Source of the DNA: UBA12191 sp009937185
GTDB lineage: Bacteria > Planctomycetota > UBA8108 > UBA1146
Length of the DNA: 51,098 nucleotides
NCBI GenBank assembly: GCA_938075155.1
Contig: CALJGL010000032.1
Coordinates: 1 to 51,098, forward strand
Reading direction: 5' to 3'
A model generated the notes under the pieces. It was given only the letters and a program-made list of their open reading frames with translations. It was not told the origin of the DNA and did no database searches. This document shows positions 35,514 to 44,423 of the stretch, one piece after another; position 1 is the first letter of the stretch, and each line of letters opens with the position of its first letter. The position numbers and the translations under genes are program-made.

Positions 35514-37043
35514 TCAGACTCCGTGAATCGCTTTGACCTTGCGATCGAGGTGATCGATAAAGATCGCTGGATCCAATCCTTTACCGACGGCTCGCTCGAG
35601 AAGATCTAGAGGAACGTATTGCCGACCAGGTCTGTGAACCCTTTCCTGCAACCAATCAAAAATTCCACCAAACTCACCGGCAGAGACATCCTTGTGGATA
35701 TCAATCGACTCCGAAATCGCTTCGAAAAACTGAGCAGAGTAGAGAGATCCCAACAAGTACGTCGGGAAGTATCCAAATGCACCCATGCTCCAGTGAATAT
35801 CCTGAAGGACTCCGTTTTTGTCACTCTCAGGTGTAACTCCGAGATACTCCTGCATCTTTTGATTCCATGCCCCTGGAAGATCCGAAACCGATAGGTCGCC
35901 GGAGATCAGGGCCTGCTCCAGCTCAAATCGAAGAGCGATGTGAAGTCCGTACGTGACTTCATCCGCATCCACTCGAATCAGAGAAGGGTTCACAGGATTG
36001 ACGGCAAGAGCCATGTCATTGGCAGAAACCCCTTCCAAAACCCGTGGAAAGTACGTTTTCATTTGGGGAAGAAAGTGATTCCAAAAAGATTCGGTTCGCC
36101 CAATATCATTTTCCCAGAATCGAGATTGCGATTCATGAATCCCGAGAGAAATGGCATCGCACAAAGGTGTATGCATCCATTCAGGGTCAAATCCCTGTTC
36201 GTACATCGCGTGCCCCGCCTCATGGATCACGCCATATAGATTACTGGTGAAGTTTTCTTCATATACTCGTGTCGTAATCCTGACGTCGACCGGCGAAGCG
36301 GGTGAAGTGCAGAATGGATGAGCTGTGAGATCCAAAGCACCGCGAGAGAAGTCGTAACCGATTTGGGTGGCCACGTCTCTCGAGAATTGTAACTGTTTGT
36401 CTTTGTCCCATGGACCCTTGAAAAAATCAGGGGCTGGCAATGCACGAGCGACAACCCTATCGATGATTCCTTTCAAACCGGGAACCACTTGACGACAAAT
36501 GTCTGAAAAGAACTCGCTAGTCATCCCACGTTCATACTTGTTCATGAGAACGTCATAAATGCAGACCTCATCTTCTCTCAAGTATTCTGCGGCTCGACTT
36601 TCAAGTTCAATCTGCTTTTGGAGCAAAGGAGCAAACGCTGGAAAGTCATCATTCTCTCTCGCAGCCTGCCAAGCTTGAACCGCCTGGGAAGAGACTTCGG
36701 CAGTTTCGGTCGCATGTTCAACGGGGATCTTGAGGGATCTTTCATGGTCAAGGCGAACTTCACGAACCAATGCGATGATTTTCTCATCACCCGATGAGTG
36801 AGCGAACTCCTCTGCACGTTCGATGCTCTCCCCTAATTTGGGATCCTGTGCACGTCCATGGGCGATTCCTGCAAGTTCTCCCAATGCTTCCGCTCTCACA
36901 TCCCCACCACTCGCTGGCATGTGCGTTTCTTGATCCCAAGACAATATCGTGGCCGCGTGTTGAATCAGCGCGATGCTCTTGAGATGACCTTTTAACTCAA
37001 CTATCGATTCATGATCCGTTTGGATGGAGACGTTATCACTCAT
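35514..37043 (-). CDS. M32-family metallocarboxypeptidase (Taq type)
   Basis: 509 residues. It removes C-terminal residues from peptides in the cytoplasm. The zinc motif HEAGH is in GVIHEAGHAMYEQG, followed by the family-specific IHESQSRFWEN with the third ligand region, plus TRVYEENF and the downstream IRVDADEVTYGLHI. The length is normal. Its ATG overlaps the tdk stop (ATGA, 37040-37043) and its stop lies just before the flavoprotein gene, so the three form one transcription unit. Confidence 0.94.
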   Translation of the reverse strand: MSDNVSIQTDHESIVELKGHLKSIALIQHAATILSWDQETHMPASGGDVRAEALGELAGIAHGRAQDPKLGESIERAEEFAHSSGDEKIIALVREVRLDHERSLKIPVEHATETAEVSSQAVQAWQAARENDDFPAFAPLLQKQIELESRAAEYLREDEVCIYDVLMNKYERGMTSEFFSDICRQVVPGLKGIIDRVVARALPAPDFFKGPWDKDKQLQFSRDVATQIGYDFSRGALDLTAHPFCTSPASPVDVRITTRVYEENFTSNLYGVIHEAGHAMYEQGFDPEWMHTPLCDAISLGIHESQSRFWENDIGRTESFWNHFLPQMKTYFPRVLEGVSANDMALAVNPVNPSLIRVDADEVTYGLHIALRFELEQALISGDLSVSDLPGAWNQKMQEYLGVTPESDKNGVLQDIHWSMGAFGYFPTYLLGSLYSAQFFEAISESIDIHKDVSAGEFGGIFDWLQERVHRPGRQYVPLDLLERAVGKGLDPAIFIDHLDRKVKAIHGV

Positions 37044-37654
37044 GCCAGTTCCCTATCATTGTGGGCTGTTTGCAAATCTTCATAAGAAGTGAGATCGACC
37101 TGTTCTGTAAAATGCACCGAACAGACTGGCTGAAAAGTTTCATCTCCAGCAACCTGTTGACTAGGACCATCCAGCTGGGCTTTACCGTCGATGCACTTCA
37201 GGTTAAAGATCGCCTTACTGTTACAACGGTGACATGTGGTTTTGATCTCTTCGATGGAATCGGCTAATTCCAGTAACCGCTGACTGCCCGGAAACAATTT
37301 CGTCCGGAAATCACTGCGGAGACCGTAGCAAATCACAGGCACTTTTTTCTGATCAGCGACGTCTCGTAACTGCTCAATGTGCTCTGGAGCGAAAAACTGA
37401 ACTTCGTCGACAAGTACGCAGTTAATGCCATCGAACTTTTCAAGTTCAATACGATCTCCAGGAGAAATGATCAAGTGAGCCTGCCGAGTCAGTCCGGCTC
37501 TCGACGTCACGTCGTTTTGACCATAGCGATCATCGAAACCAGGCTTAATCACAATGATTTTCTTCCCTTGGCGCTCATAATTGTGAGCCACCGCAAGAAG
37601 GTTGAGAGTTTTTGCGCTGCCGACCGTGCCATGCCTAAAGTATAGTTTTGCCAA
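37040..37654 (-). CDS. tdk: Thymidine kinase
   Basis: 204 residues from a TTG start. It phosphorylates thymidine with ATP in pyrimidine salvage. The P-loop is HGTVGSAKTLNLL, the Walker B/DE motif is NCVLVDEVQFFAPEHIEQL, the lasso region holds CYGLRSDF, and the zinc cysteines start at TTCHRCNSKA. GGAGG lies four bases before the TTG, inside the right arm of an inverted repeat (37661-37706). Confidence 0.93.
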   Translation of the reverse strand: MAKLYFRHGTVGSAKTLNLLAVAHNYERQGKKIIVIKPGFDDRYGQNDVTSRAGLTRQAHLIISPGDRIELEKFDGINCVLVDEVQFFAPEHIEQLRDVADQKKVPVICYGLRSDFRTKLFPGSQRLLELADSIEEIKTTCHRCNSKAIFNLKCIDGKAQLDGPSQQVAGDETFQPVCSVHFTEQVDLTSYEDLQTAHNDRELA

Positions 37655-37660
37655 AAGGCC

Positions 37661-37706
37661 TCCATCCGGGGAAAATCCTGAGGTGCAGGTTATCCCCGGA
37701 TGGAGC
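37661..37706 (-). promoter_or_regulatory. 13-bp inverted repeat covering the tdk ribosome binding site
   Basis: The left arm (ctccatccgggga, 37661-37673) and right arm (tccccggatggag, 37694-37706) pair perfectly around a 20-base loop between the DUF4340 stop and the tdk start. On the minus strand the downstream arm contains the GGAG of the tdk Shine-Dalgarno sequence, so the hairpin could block translation; it could instead be a weak terminator ahead of CCTTTT. Base positions may be off by one. Confidence 0.6.
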
Positions 37707-37720
37707 GGTCATCCATGGCC

Positions 37721-38866
37721 CTAGCCTTCTTCTGTCGAATCTCCATTGGAAACAGGATTCTCAGGACTCCCCGGAGTCTCAGAAGTCTTTTCTAGTGTTG
37801 GCGTCAACAGGTCTGGAGTCAACAGTTCGGGTGCCGCTGGTCGCACAGCCTTGAGTTCTTCGAGGGATTTCAGCAAGTTGGTTTTGACCCAGAGGCGGGA
37901 TACGACGATTCGGGTATCACCCTGGATGCGAACAGCAACGCCTTCCCCACCCAAGCTCAGTTCTCTATCTGCGGCAAATTCAAGGGTGACTTTCCCTCCA
38001 TTGGCTAACAGAGCAGTGATACTTCCAGAGGGCTCCCCAAAACCCAATGATTCCGCAGAACTCGGATCCAGAGGCTCTTCGCAACGCACATTTTTCAATG
38101 AAGAGATCATCCCCTTCACGGTATTGTCGTCGGCCCGCGTCTTTTCCGGCTCCGAAATCCACCATTGAGGATCGGATCCAACCTTCACCAAATCTGAGTC
38201 GTCAGATTCTCCTGATTCTTCTTCCTGAATCTCTCCCGGAATCCAATCGAGAACGATGCGCTCTGATCCATTATTGACAATCAATTGCCGAACTTCAGAT
38301 TTCGCAGGCAACTGATAAAGCAATTTCTTAAACCAACTCTCTGCACGAAGTTCAGCCCCGGCGAAAGCGGCTCTTCTGAGAAGGTTCGGCTTCACACTGT
38401 AAACCTTATCTTCTCCAGCGATACGAATGAATGTCCGCCCCGTTCCATCTACTTTCCCAAGATAGAACCCAATAATAGGATTCAAATCAGGGTCTTTTAA
38501 AGAAACACGGATAGCGTTCTGTGCAGCAACATTGAAGGTCTCATGACTAGCAGTAGAGCGTCCTCTTTCTTCTGCTTCCGAAATGGTCTTCAAATCGGAG
38601 AGGAAACTCATCACTTCTTCACTGTCAGCCATCGAATCCCAAAGACTTGGAAGAATCCAAGCCGTCCCCGACCTTTTGATTTCAAAGGCCTGCTCCCCAC
38701 GTCCAAGTTCGATCACTTCGACGATTTCAGGATTGAGGCTCTTCAACGATACAATCCCTTTAGGATCCTTCGTCGGCGCTGTGTAATCTTGCTCCTGATT
38801 GACGTACAGCAATGCTGCTGAAGCGATAATCAAAAGCAGCATGATCGTGATGCTTTTTGGATTCAT
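37721..38866 (-). CDS. DUF4340-domain protein of the Gld-type exporter cluster
   Basis: 381 residues. One N-terminal membrane helix (ITIMLLLIIASAALLYVNQ) is followed by periplasmic repeated modules with the DUF4340 look (VSLKSLNPEIVEVIELGRG, FEIKRSGTAWIL, FYLGKVDGTGRTFIRIAGEDKVYSV). The C-terminus is Pro/Ser/Thr-rich. DUF4340 proteins commonly accompany GldG-like ABC components. The start overlaps the gldG-like stop (ATGA, 38863-38866). The biochemical role is unknown. Confidence 0.85.
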   Translation of the reverse strand: MNPKSITIMLLLIIASAALLYVNQEQDYTAPTKDPKGIVSLKSLNPEIVEVIELGRGEQAFEIKRSGTAWILPSLWDSMADSEEVMSFLSDLKTISEAEERGRSTASHETFNVAAQNAIRVSLKDPDLNPIIGFYLGKVDGTGRTFIRIAGEDKVYSVKPNLLRRAAFAGAELRAESWFKKLLYQLPAKSEVRQLIVNNGSERIVLDWIPGEIQEEESGESDDSDLVKVGSDPQWWISEPEKTRADDNTVKGMISSLKNVRCEEPLDPSSAESLGFGEPSGSITALLANGGKVTLEFAADRELSLGGEGVAVRIQGDTRIVVSRLWVKTNLLKSLEELKAVRPAAPELLTPDLLTPTLEKTSETPGSPENPVSNGDSTEEG

Positions 38867-40719
38867 CGGGACTCCTCCTGTTCAGCCGCTTTCTGATCAA
38901 TATCTCGCTGATCAGTGCCCTGCTCAGGAATCTTCAACATGTGTAGAGATTCATGATGACGTGCGGAGGATCTTCGCCCTGCAGAAATCAATCCGTAAAC
39001 GGCCATCAACAACAATGGGATCCCTGCGATGTTGCCGTAGATCACAAGATTTCGTTCGTCCCGAGTCGTCTCCCGAAGCGCACTCGGGAGTTGAACCTTT
39101 CCACGAATTTTTGCGAGATCCGGATCTAATGCCAAAGCCTCGATGGAACCCAACAGAAAACCCACATTTTGTCGATATTGATTGAGAGACGAATACTTCG
39201 CCATATCGGCGGAGCCGATGAGAAGAACGCGAGACTCTTTCTCGTCCATCGCCTCGACCAATGGTGCGTCCGCTTCTCCACCGGTCATTTCCAAAGTCGG
39301 GTCCCATGAAGGAACCTTTGATCCGACCTCGAATGAACTTGGGAAAGCGCCCTCTGCTATCAGTGCGAGAACTCGTGGAGCACGGAAGCCTGGATCTTTT
39401 GGAGGAGAAATCATTTGCGAGGTCACAGCAGGACCAAATGGAGTCACCCAAGCATCTTCATCTGAAGTCGCCAATGCTGAGACACGAATTCCAGCGGCAC
39501 GGGCAACATCTTCATTGATGATCAGGGGACTCGGGAATGGAAAGATTAATGACTCCACTCCCCTCGTGAACGGCGATGTTCCATCGAGACCATTACCGGC
39601 AACACCAGGACACACAGGAAAAGGCTGAGGAATCCTCATGCGAATGCCGAGAGGTCCTTCAGTTATTGTCTCAATGCTTCCGCACTTCTGACTTGAGACA
39701 ATCATGTTGGGCTGGATATCGATGCCCCATGGAACAAAACTTTCAGACAGTCCTGGAGAAAGGGGGGTTAATTGAAATCCCCTATCCATGCTTCCTGAGG
39801 CTGTCGAAGCCAAAACAATGGCGGGCCTGCCCGATCGGATGGAGTTTTCAATCTCATATCTCTGTCTTGGTGTGACGGCATCGGGTTCTGCAATAATCAG
39901 AAGTTGCGCCTTATCGGGAATCAGAGATTGTTCAGTCAGCAAGATCGATTGAACATCGAATCGATCCTTCATCGCATCGAGCAATGGATCAAAGTGACCT
40001 ATGGGTTGGGGAAGCGGTGATCCGTCTGGCCCTTGGGTAATCTTGTCATCGGGGCGTCCCTGAAAAAATGCCAATACCGGCTTCTCGGTAAGAGCCAACT
40101 TGGCAATCCTGCTCACCAACTCATACTCGAGCCCATCTAGGCTGGTATGAACCGGAATACCCTCTGCTTCTCGATCAAGGTATTTGAGGACGATAGCGCT
40201 AAAGAAGGGAACAACCTCAACACCATCATCTTTGATCGATCGACCTTGAAGCTCGGGGATGCCCTCGCGAGCCAACTCTTGCTTCTTCGTATCAGCAGGA
40301 GAAGAAGGTCCACCCATCAATGCCGCCATGGGATCGGGTTCGGGGGTATCCCCAGCACTTTCCTTCTCCTTGACGTATTGCTCGATCACTCTTGCTGGGT
40401 CAATCACTTTGACTTCAATGACACTTCCCGCGTCAGCCGCAGCCCTCTTGAACTCATCCAAATAATCAACGGTATCTCGGCGCAAATTTTGCAAACCGGA
40501 AGGTAGCTTTTCGCTCACCCAGTACTCGATCGTGACCGGCTCTTCCATTTTCCCGAGAATGTTGCCGGTTTCAGTACTAATCGTGTGAATACCTGCGGCA
40601 GTCAAGTCGAGTCTTTTATCAAACTTGCGAGACACTCCATTGACCAAGACGATCAGGACAGAAAGAACGATGAGCGAAATCGTCCACCGTACTAAAAATT
40701 GTTTTTTTCGTTCTATCAT
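38863..40719 (-). CDS. GldG-family ABC transporter accessory protein
   Basis: 618 residues. A first membrane helix (about 11-29, WTISLIVLSVLIVLVNGVS) is followed by a large periplasmic region with the GldG pattern (DLTAAGIHTISTETGNIL, VTIEYWVSEKLP, YLDEFKRAA) and an intraflagellar-transport-like fold segment (KPVLAFFQGR, AQLLIIAEPDAV). A second membrane helix near the C-terminus (IAGIPLLLMAVYGLISAGRR) closes it. It sits directly after the permease and overlaps the DUF4340 gene. Confidence 0.85.
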   Translation of the reverse strand: MIERKKQFLVRWTISLIVLSVLIVLVNGVSRKFDKRLDLTAAGIHTISTETGNILGKMEEPVTIEYWVSEKLPSGLQNLRRDTVDYLDEFKRAAADAGSVIEVKVIDPARVIEQYVKEKESAGDTPEPDPMAALMGGPSSPADTKKQELAREGIPELQGRSIKDDGVEVVPFFSAIVLKYLDREAEGIPVHTSLDGLEYELVSRIAKLALTEKPVLAFFQGRPDDKITQGPDGSPLPQPIGHFDPLLDAMKDRFDVQSILLTEQSLIPDKAQLLIIAEPDAVTPRQRYEIENSIRSGRPAIVLASTASGSMDRGFQLTPLSPGLSESFVPWGIDIQPNMIVSSQKCGSIETITEGPLGIRMRIPQPFPVCPGVAGNGLDGTSPFTRGVESLIFPFPSPLIINEDVARAAGIRVSALATSDEDAWVTPFGPAVTSQMISPPKDPGFRAPRVLALIAEGAFPSSFEVGSKVPSWDPTLEMTGGEADAPLVEAMDEKESRVLLIGSADMAKYSSLNQYRQNVGFLLGSIEALALDPDLAKIRGKVQLPSALRETTRDERNLVIYGNIAGIPLLLMAVYGLISAGRRSSARHHESLHMLKIPEQGTDQRDIDQKAAEQEESR

Positions 40720-40727
40720 GCGACCCC

Positions 40728-41462
40728 CTATTGCTTCTTCAACTCAACCTGAAACACGCAAAGTGTCAGGAAGAGGACAGAACCGGAGAGGAAATAAACC
40801 ACATCACTCACAGCGAGCACTCCTCGCTCGATGGCCTGAAAGTGAGATTGAACACCTAAGGATTCGACAACACGAGCCAACCCCGGTTGTGAAGCTGACA
40901 AGTACGAAGCAAAGTCTGGACTGAGAGCGAGAACCAAAACGATGCCCACAGTCACACCTACCAGCAATGAGACGACCTGATTACTGGAAAGTGCAGATAC
41001 CCAACATCCCAGAGCAAGGAACATCATCCCGGCTAACACCGTTCCTATGTATCCCCCCATAATTGGTCCCCAATCGACAGGACTAGCGGCGAGCCATGAG
41101 AGCGCAGCGGGAATACCCAAACTAGCGGCAACGCTGGCGACCAAAACGATGACTGCTGCAAGCCACTTTCCAATGACCAGATCCCTCGACTTCACAGGCA
41201 AGGACAACAACACCTCGGTACTTCCAGTACGAAGCTCTTCAGACCAAAGCCTCATCGTCACTGCGGGTGCAAATACCATCATCATGAAAGGAGTCAGGCC
41301 AAACCAAACCCGCATGTCCGCACTTTCAATGATGAAGAAAGGGGAAAACTGAAAGAAAAAGAAGGACATGATCGCCATTTGAAGAGCGATGAAGATCCAG
41401 GCGATAGGAGTGTAGAAATATGCTCCACACTCTCTTCTCATGATAACCAGAATCGAATTCAT
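40728..41462 (-). CDS. ABC-2 type permease (GldF-like)
   Basis: 244 residues with six hydrophobic helices. It starts MNSILVIMRRECGAYFYTPIAW, the usual opening of GldF-like permeases (Glu/Tyr-rich re-entrant start), and has FAPAVTMRLWSEELRTGSTE, the conserved cytoplasmic coupling element. Its start overlaps the ATPase stop (ATGA, 41459-41462) and the GldG-like gene begins eight bases after its stop. Substrate unknown. Confidence 0.9.
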   Translation of the reverse strand: MNSILVIMRRECGAYFYTPIAWIFIALQMAIMSFFFFQFSPFFIIESADMRVWFGLTPFMMMVFAPAVTMRLWSEELRTGSTEVLLSLPVKSRDLVIGKWLAAVIVLVASVAASLGIPAALSWLAASPVDWGPIMGGYIGTVLAGMMFLALGCWVSALSSNQVVSLLVGVTVGIVLVLALSPDFASYLSASQPGLARVVESLGVQSHFQAIERGVLAVSDVVYFLSGSVLFLTLCVFQVELKKQ

Positions 41463-42457
41463 CGCTGGCCTCCTCTCGCACCGGTAAGCCGAAGATAGAC
41501 CTGCTCAAGAGTTTCTCGTGTTCTCTCAATTCCTAGAAGAGAATTACCATTCTCCGAGAGAGCAGCGGAAAGCTGTGAGAGATTCGGGTCACCTTCCCCA
41601 GCCCAAGCATGAATCGACTCTCCCGGTGATCCGGTGGTTCCTGCTGAAAGACAGAGTTTGGTACAGGAATCTTTATCCAGTGGCGACCCAGATACGATCA
41701 CCTGCCAACCTTTGGATTCGGTTCCCGTCAATTCCTCCGGGGTACCATCTGCGATAAGTCCCCCTGAGTTAATGACGATGATCCGGGTACAGATCGCTGC
41801 GATTTCTTGAAGTATGTGGGTACTGAATATGATGGCCCGATCTTTGGAGAGTTCAGTGATCAGTTCTCTCACTTCGATGATCTGCCGGGGATCCAATCCA
41901 TTCGTAGGCTCGTCCAAAATCACGACTTCAGGGTCATGGATCAATGCCTGGGCAAGTCCAACTCGCTGACGAAATCCTTTTGAAAGAGTTCCACAAGGTC
42001 TCTTCAGCATCACACTCAATCCGAGTCGCTCTGAGAGGTGAGCAATTTTGTCCTCGAGTTGACGACCCTGGAGACCTCTCGCTCCTCCAATAAATCGGAG
42101 GTATTCAATCACTTCCATTTCCTCATAAAGAGGAATGCTCTCCGGAAGAAAGCCAAATCCTTGTCGAGCTTTGAGTGGATCTTCTGAAATCTCCACTCCT
42201 TTGATACGAGCGGTTCCTTTATCAGGAGCAATCAAACCCGTGATCATGCGAAGAGTCGTACTCTTCCCTGCACCATTGGGCCCTAGAAAACCGAGAATCT
42301 CACCTCTTTTGACATGAAACGAAACATCATTGACGGCAAGAGTAGCGCCAAAAGTTCTGCGGAGACCGGAGGCCTCTATCAAGGGAACACCATGACCATC
42401 ACCACGAGGTGGATCAGTGGCTGAGTGTGCAGCACCCTTCGAAAGTTCCAAATTCAT
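41459..42457 (-). CDS. ABC transporter ATP-binding protein (GldA-like)
   Basis: 332 residues. Walker A GPNGAGKSTTLRMI, Q-loop LPESIPLYEEM, signature region LSKGFRQRVGLAQALIHDP (LSKG in place of LSGG), Walker B VVILDEPTNGLDPRQ and switch His in STHILQEIA. First gene of a four-gene unit with the permease, the GldG-like and the DUF4340 proteins. In Bacteroidota the GldAFG complex is tied to gliding. Homologous sets elsewhere have no proven substrate. Confidence 0.93.
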   Translation of the reverse strand: MNLELSKGAAHSATDPPRGDGHGVPLIEASGLRRTFGATLAVNDVSFHVKRGEILGFLGPNGAGKSTTLRMITGLIAPDKGTARIKGVEISEDPLKARQGFGFLPESIPLYEEMEVIEYLRFIGGARGLQGRQLEDKIAHLSERLGLSVMLKRPCGTLSKGFRQRVGLAQALIHDPEVVILDEPTNGLDPRQIIEVRELITELSKDRAIIFSTHILQEIAAICTRIIVINSGGLIADGTPEELTGTESKGWQVIVSGSPLDKDSCTKLCLSAGTTGSPGESIHAWAGEGDPNLSQLSAALSENGNSLLGIERTRETLEQVYLRLTGARGGQR

Positions 42458-42561
42458 TACGGGCTCTTCCTTCCAACCTGCGGGTCGAACAGTGACAGAG
42501 AAATGTCACTACCACAGGATGTAAGGAACTGGGGGTCGATTTCAAGTGTTCTCGACCTTCT

Positions 42562-43047
42562 TTAGCACCACTTCTTCAGTTCTGACAGGTCTCTCACATC
42601 ACGCCCGTACAAAAGTGCCTTGGCACCCACTCTTCTGGCCTCTGCTGTATTCGCTGGTGCATCGTCCAAAAAGAGAACTTCTTTCGGGGAGATTTCGAAA
42701 TTGAGGGTTTTTTTGATCTCAGCGAGGACTTCGAGGATCGCCTCCCCCTTCTCCATCAGGCCATATCTGGGGTAAAAAAATCGATCTCGGATGCCAAAGG
42801 TCTCTAATATTTGATTACAAGTGCCCTCTTCTGCTCGGCAAGCTAAGGAGGAAATCCCACCATTTTTGTGGATCGCGTTCAATAATTTCCGGGCTCCCGT
42901 CCGCAGCCTGATTTCAGAATTCTGACTCCTCGCCAAATGTTGACCTTCGAGCTGAAAAGGACCTTCGATCGGATAAATATCATCCTCATCCTGATCTGTG
43001 CACCAAAGTGTCTCGTCAAGATCGAAAACATACAACTTGAATGTCAT
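42562..43047 (-). CDS. HAD-superfamily phosphatase, MDP-1-like
   Basis: 161 residues. HAD motif I is FDLDETLWCTD (nucleophile and acid aspartates), motif II/III are represented by SLACRAEE and KGEAILEVLAEIKK, and motif IV by VLFLDDAPANTAEAR. The short cap-less build and the DETLW tail after motif I match magnesium-dependent phosphatase-1. The substrate is unknown; relatives act on protein phosphotyrosine or sugar phosphates. GGGAG precedes the ATG. Confidence 0.8.
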   Translation of the reverse strand: MTFKLYVFDLDETLWCTDQDEDDIYPIEGPFQLEGQHLARSQNSEIRLRTGARKLLNAIHKNGGISSLACRAEEGTCNQILETFGIRDRFFYPRYGLMEKGEAILEVLAEIKKTLNFEISPKEVLFLDDAPANTAEARRVGAKALLYGRDVRDLSELKKWC

Positions 43048-43349
43048 GAGTGCTCCCGCCCGGTGATCCCTTTATTCTCAACGATAAGAATTCCGAAACT
43101 TTAATTCGAATTATAGGACTCAGGATTTCGGAATAGGAATCCCTCAGAAGGCAGAGGTCTGTGAATCGACAAGAATAGACGGAGAATTTTACCCATGAAA
43201 TCACACACGAAGAGATCTCAAGAGGGCCACTTCGTATCATGAATCTCTATGCATTCCCGGCTAAGCGAGACATTCCGATTTTAGAAACCAACATTGAATC
43301 CGAATACAAACATGCATCGGACAGGAATAATAAAATTTATTATTGGCGA
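43048..43349. other. Intergenic stretch with AT-rich palindrome
   Basis: About 300 bp between two minus-strand genes. Near 43328-43346 is an AT-rich near-perfect palindrome (AATAATAAA-A-TTTATTATT) just after the stop of the 43350-43883 gene. I see no gene. A plus-strand frame from 43239 is out of register with any family and is not called. Confidence 0.4.
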
Positions 43350-43883
43350 CTAGAAATCGGCTTCGAAAGAATCACCCTGTTCGATTCTGTCTTGTTCCAC
43401 ATTCTCTGTGGTATCGACCCAAGCACGGGTTCCAGGACTGAGATACACCTCGACATGTTCAAAGACTTGTCCGTGTAACATTTCTCCAAGACGATTTTGA
43501 GCTCTGAGTTCACAGGACTGGCGACGAATCCCATCTCTTAGAGAACGGAATTTCTTCGCCAACTCGTCGTCTACGAATGGGATGACATCTTCAACAGTGA
43601 TTTGGGAAGGAATTTCTAAGCTGAGGATATCACCCAGTTCTTCTCCGATGATCAATCGCTGGCGCTCTTCATCGACGATTCGGGATAAAACTCTGTATTC
43701 CTTATTGCCATGAAGGGCCACGGCTTCGTAATCGGCTTGCATGCGTGATTCATCGAGATCCACCATGATTTGAGACAACTCTTCATGGAGTTGATGGAGA
43801 CGATTCATTATTCCGGAGAGCTCTCCAGCCAGTTGACGAATCTCTATCTTTTTACGTTGGTCGTCGGTCATCATCTTCATCAC
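43350..43883 (-). CDS. Coiled-coil protein, possibly FlgN-like
   Basis: 177 residues from GTG 43883 (ATG 43880 is equally possible, with AAAGG before it). Mostly helical: a long first helix pair (LSGIMNRLHQLHEELSQIMV ... NKEYRVLSRIVDEERQRL) and a late helix with an Asn-bearing LRAQNRLGEMLHGQVFEHVE. This arrangement recalls FlgN, the export chaperone of flagellar hook-associated proteins, but no flagellar gene is in the window and similarity is by eye. Otherwise a hypothetical protein. Confidence 0.45.
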   Translation of the reverse strand: MMKMMTDDQRKKIEIRQLAGELSGIMNRLHQLHEELSQIMVDLDESRMQADYEAVALHGNKEYRVLSRIVDEERQRLIIGEELGDILSLEIPSQITVEDVIPFVDDELAKKFRSLRDGIRRQSCELRAQNRLGEMLHGQVFEHVEVYLSPGTRAWVDTTENVEQDRIEQGDSFEADF

Positions 43884-44053
43884 GCCTTTCGGGGGCTCTT
43901 TCTGTTAAGGGTTTCATCGGCTCTTGAACCATAAAACATGAGCCTCGATCCAAAAATTCCCGAATTGTGCCGATAGAGCCCTCTTATGAGGCTTTAACGA
44001 TATTCAGAAGCAGCATTGCAGGAATCTTCCCAAGCCGTTAACGTTCACGGTCT

Positions 44054-44135
44054 GGGCGGGTGGCGGAACTGGCAGACGCGCCAGATTTAGGTTCTGGTCC
44101 CGCAAGGGGTGGGGGTTCGATTCCCCCCTCGCTCA
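44054..44135 (+). tRNA. tRNA-Leu (anticodon UAG)
   Basis: A class II tRNA of 82 nt. Acceptor GGGCGGG pairs with CTCGCTC with two G-U. The D arm is TGGCGGAACTGGCAGACGC. The anticodon stem CCAGA/TCTGG encloses TTTAGGT with TAG at 44088-44090. The long variable arm has a CCC-GCAA-GGG stem, and the T arm is GGGGG-TTCGATT-CCCCC. Closely similar in layout to E. coli leuW. CCA is not encoded. Confidence 0.95.
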
Positions 44136-44423
44136 CTCTCTTTACTCTGTCAGGCCTGAGATACCGAGAGGGTATTGTCGCAAAAATGTGGCAAATAACC
44201 CTCCTACAGAAGCCCGTCATTCCACCTGAAGGAACTGGCGGAATTTCCACCGGCGCATCGTTGCCTATCTGGTGGCTTTTTCTGCTGTGACGAAAATCTC
44301 GGGGAATTTTTTTTGCGGCAAAGTCGCACATAGGACACTGGCCGTCGCTGTCGTCCGACTCGAACAATAAGCGCGCTTCTTAAACTCGTCATCGGATTCT
44401 CGTCTCTCACCGAATTCGGAAGA
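44136..44423. other. Gene-free stretch after tRNA-Leu
   Basis: About 290 bp. There is a TCAGGCCTGA palindrome shortly after the tRNA, with no T tract. No gene, integrase or att-like repeat of the tRNA end was seen, so no sign of an integrated element here. Confidence 0.4.

Noticed and set aside
44136..44423. Integrated element downstream of tRNA-Leu
   Set aside because: No integrase and no repeat of the tRNA 3' end was found in the window.
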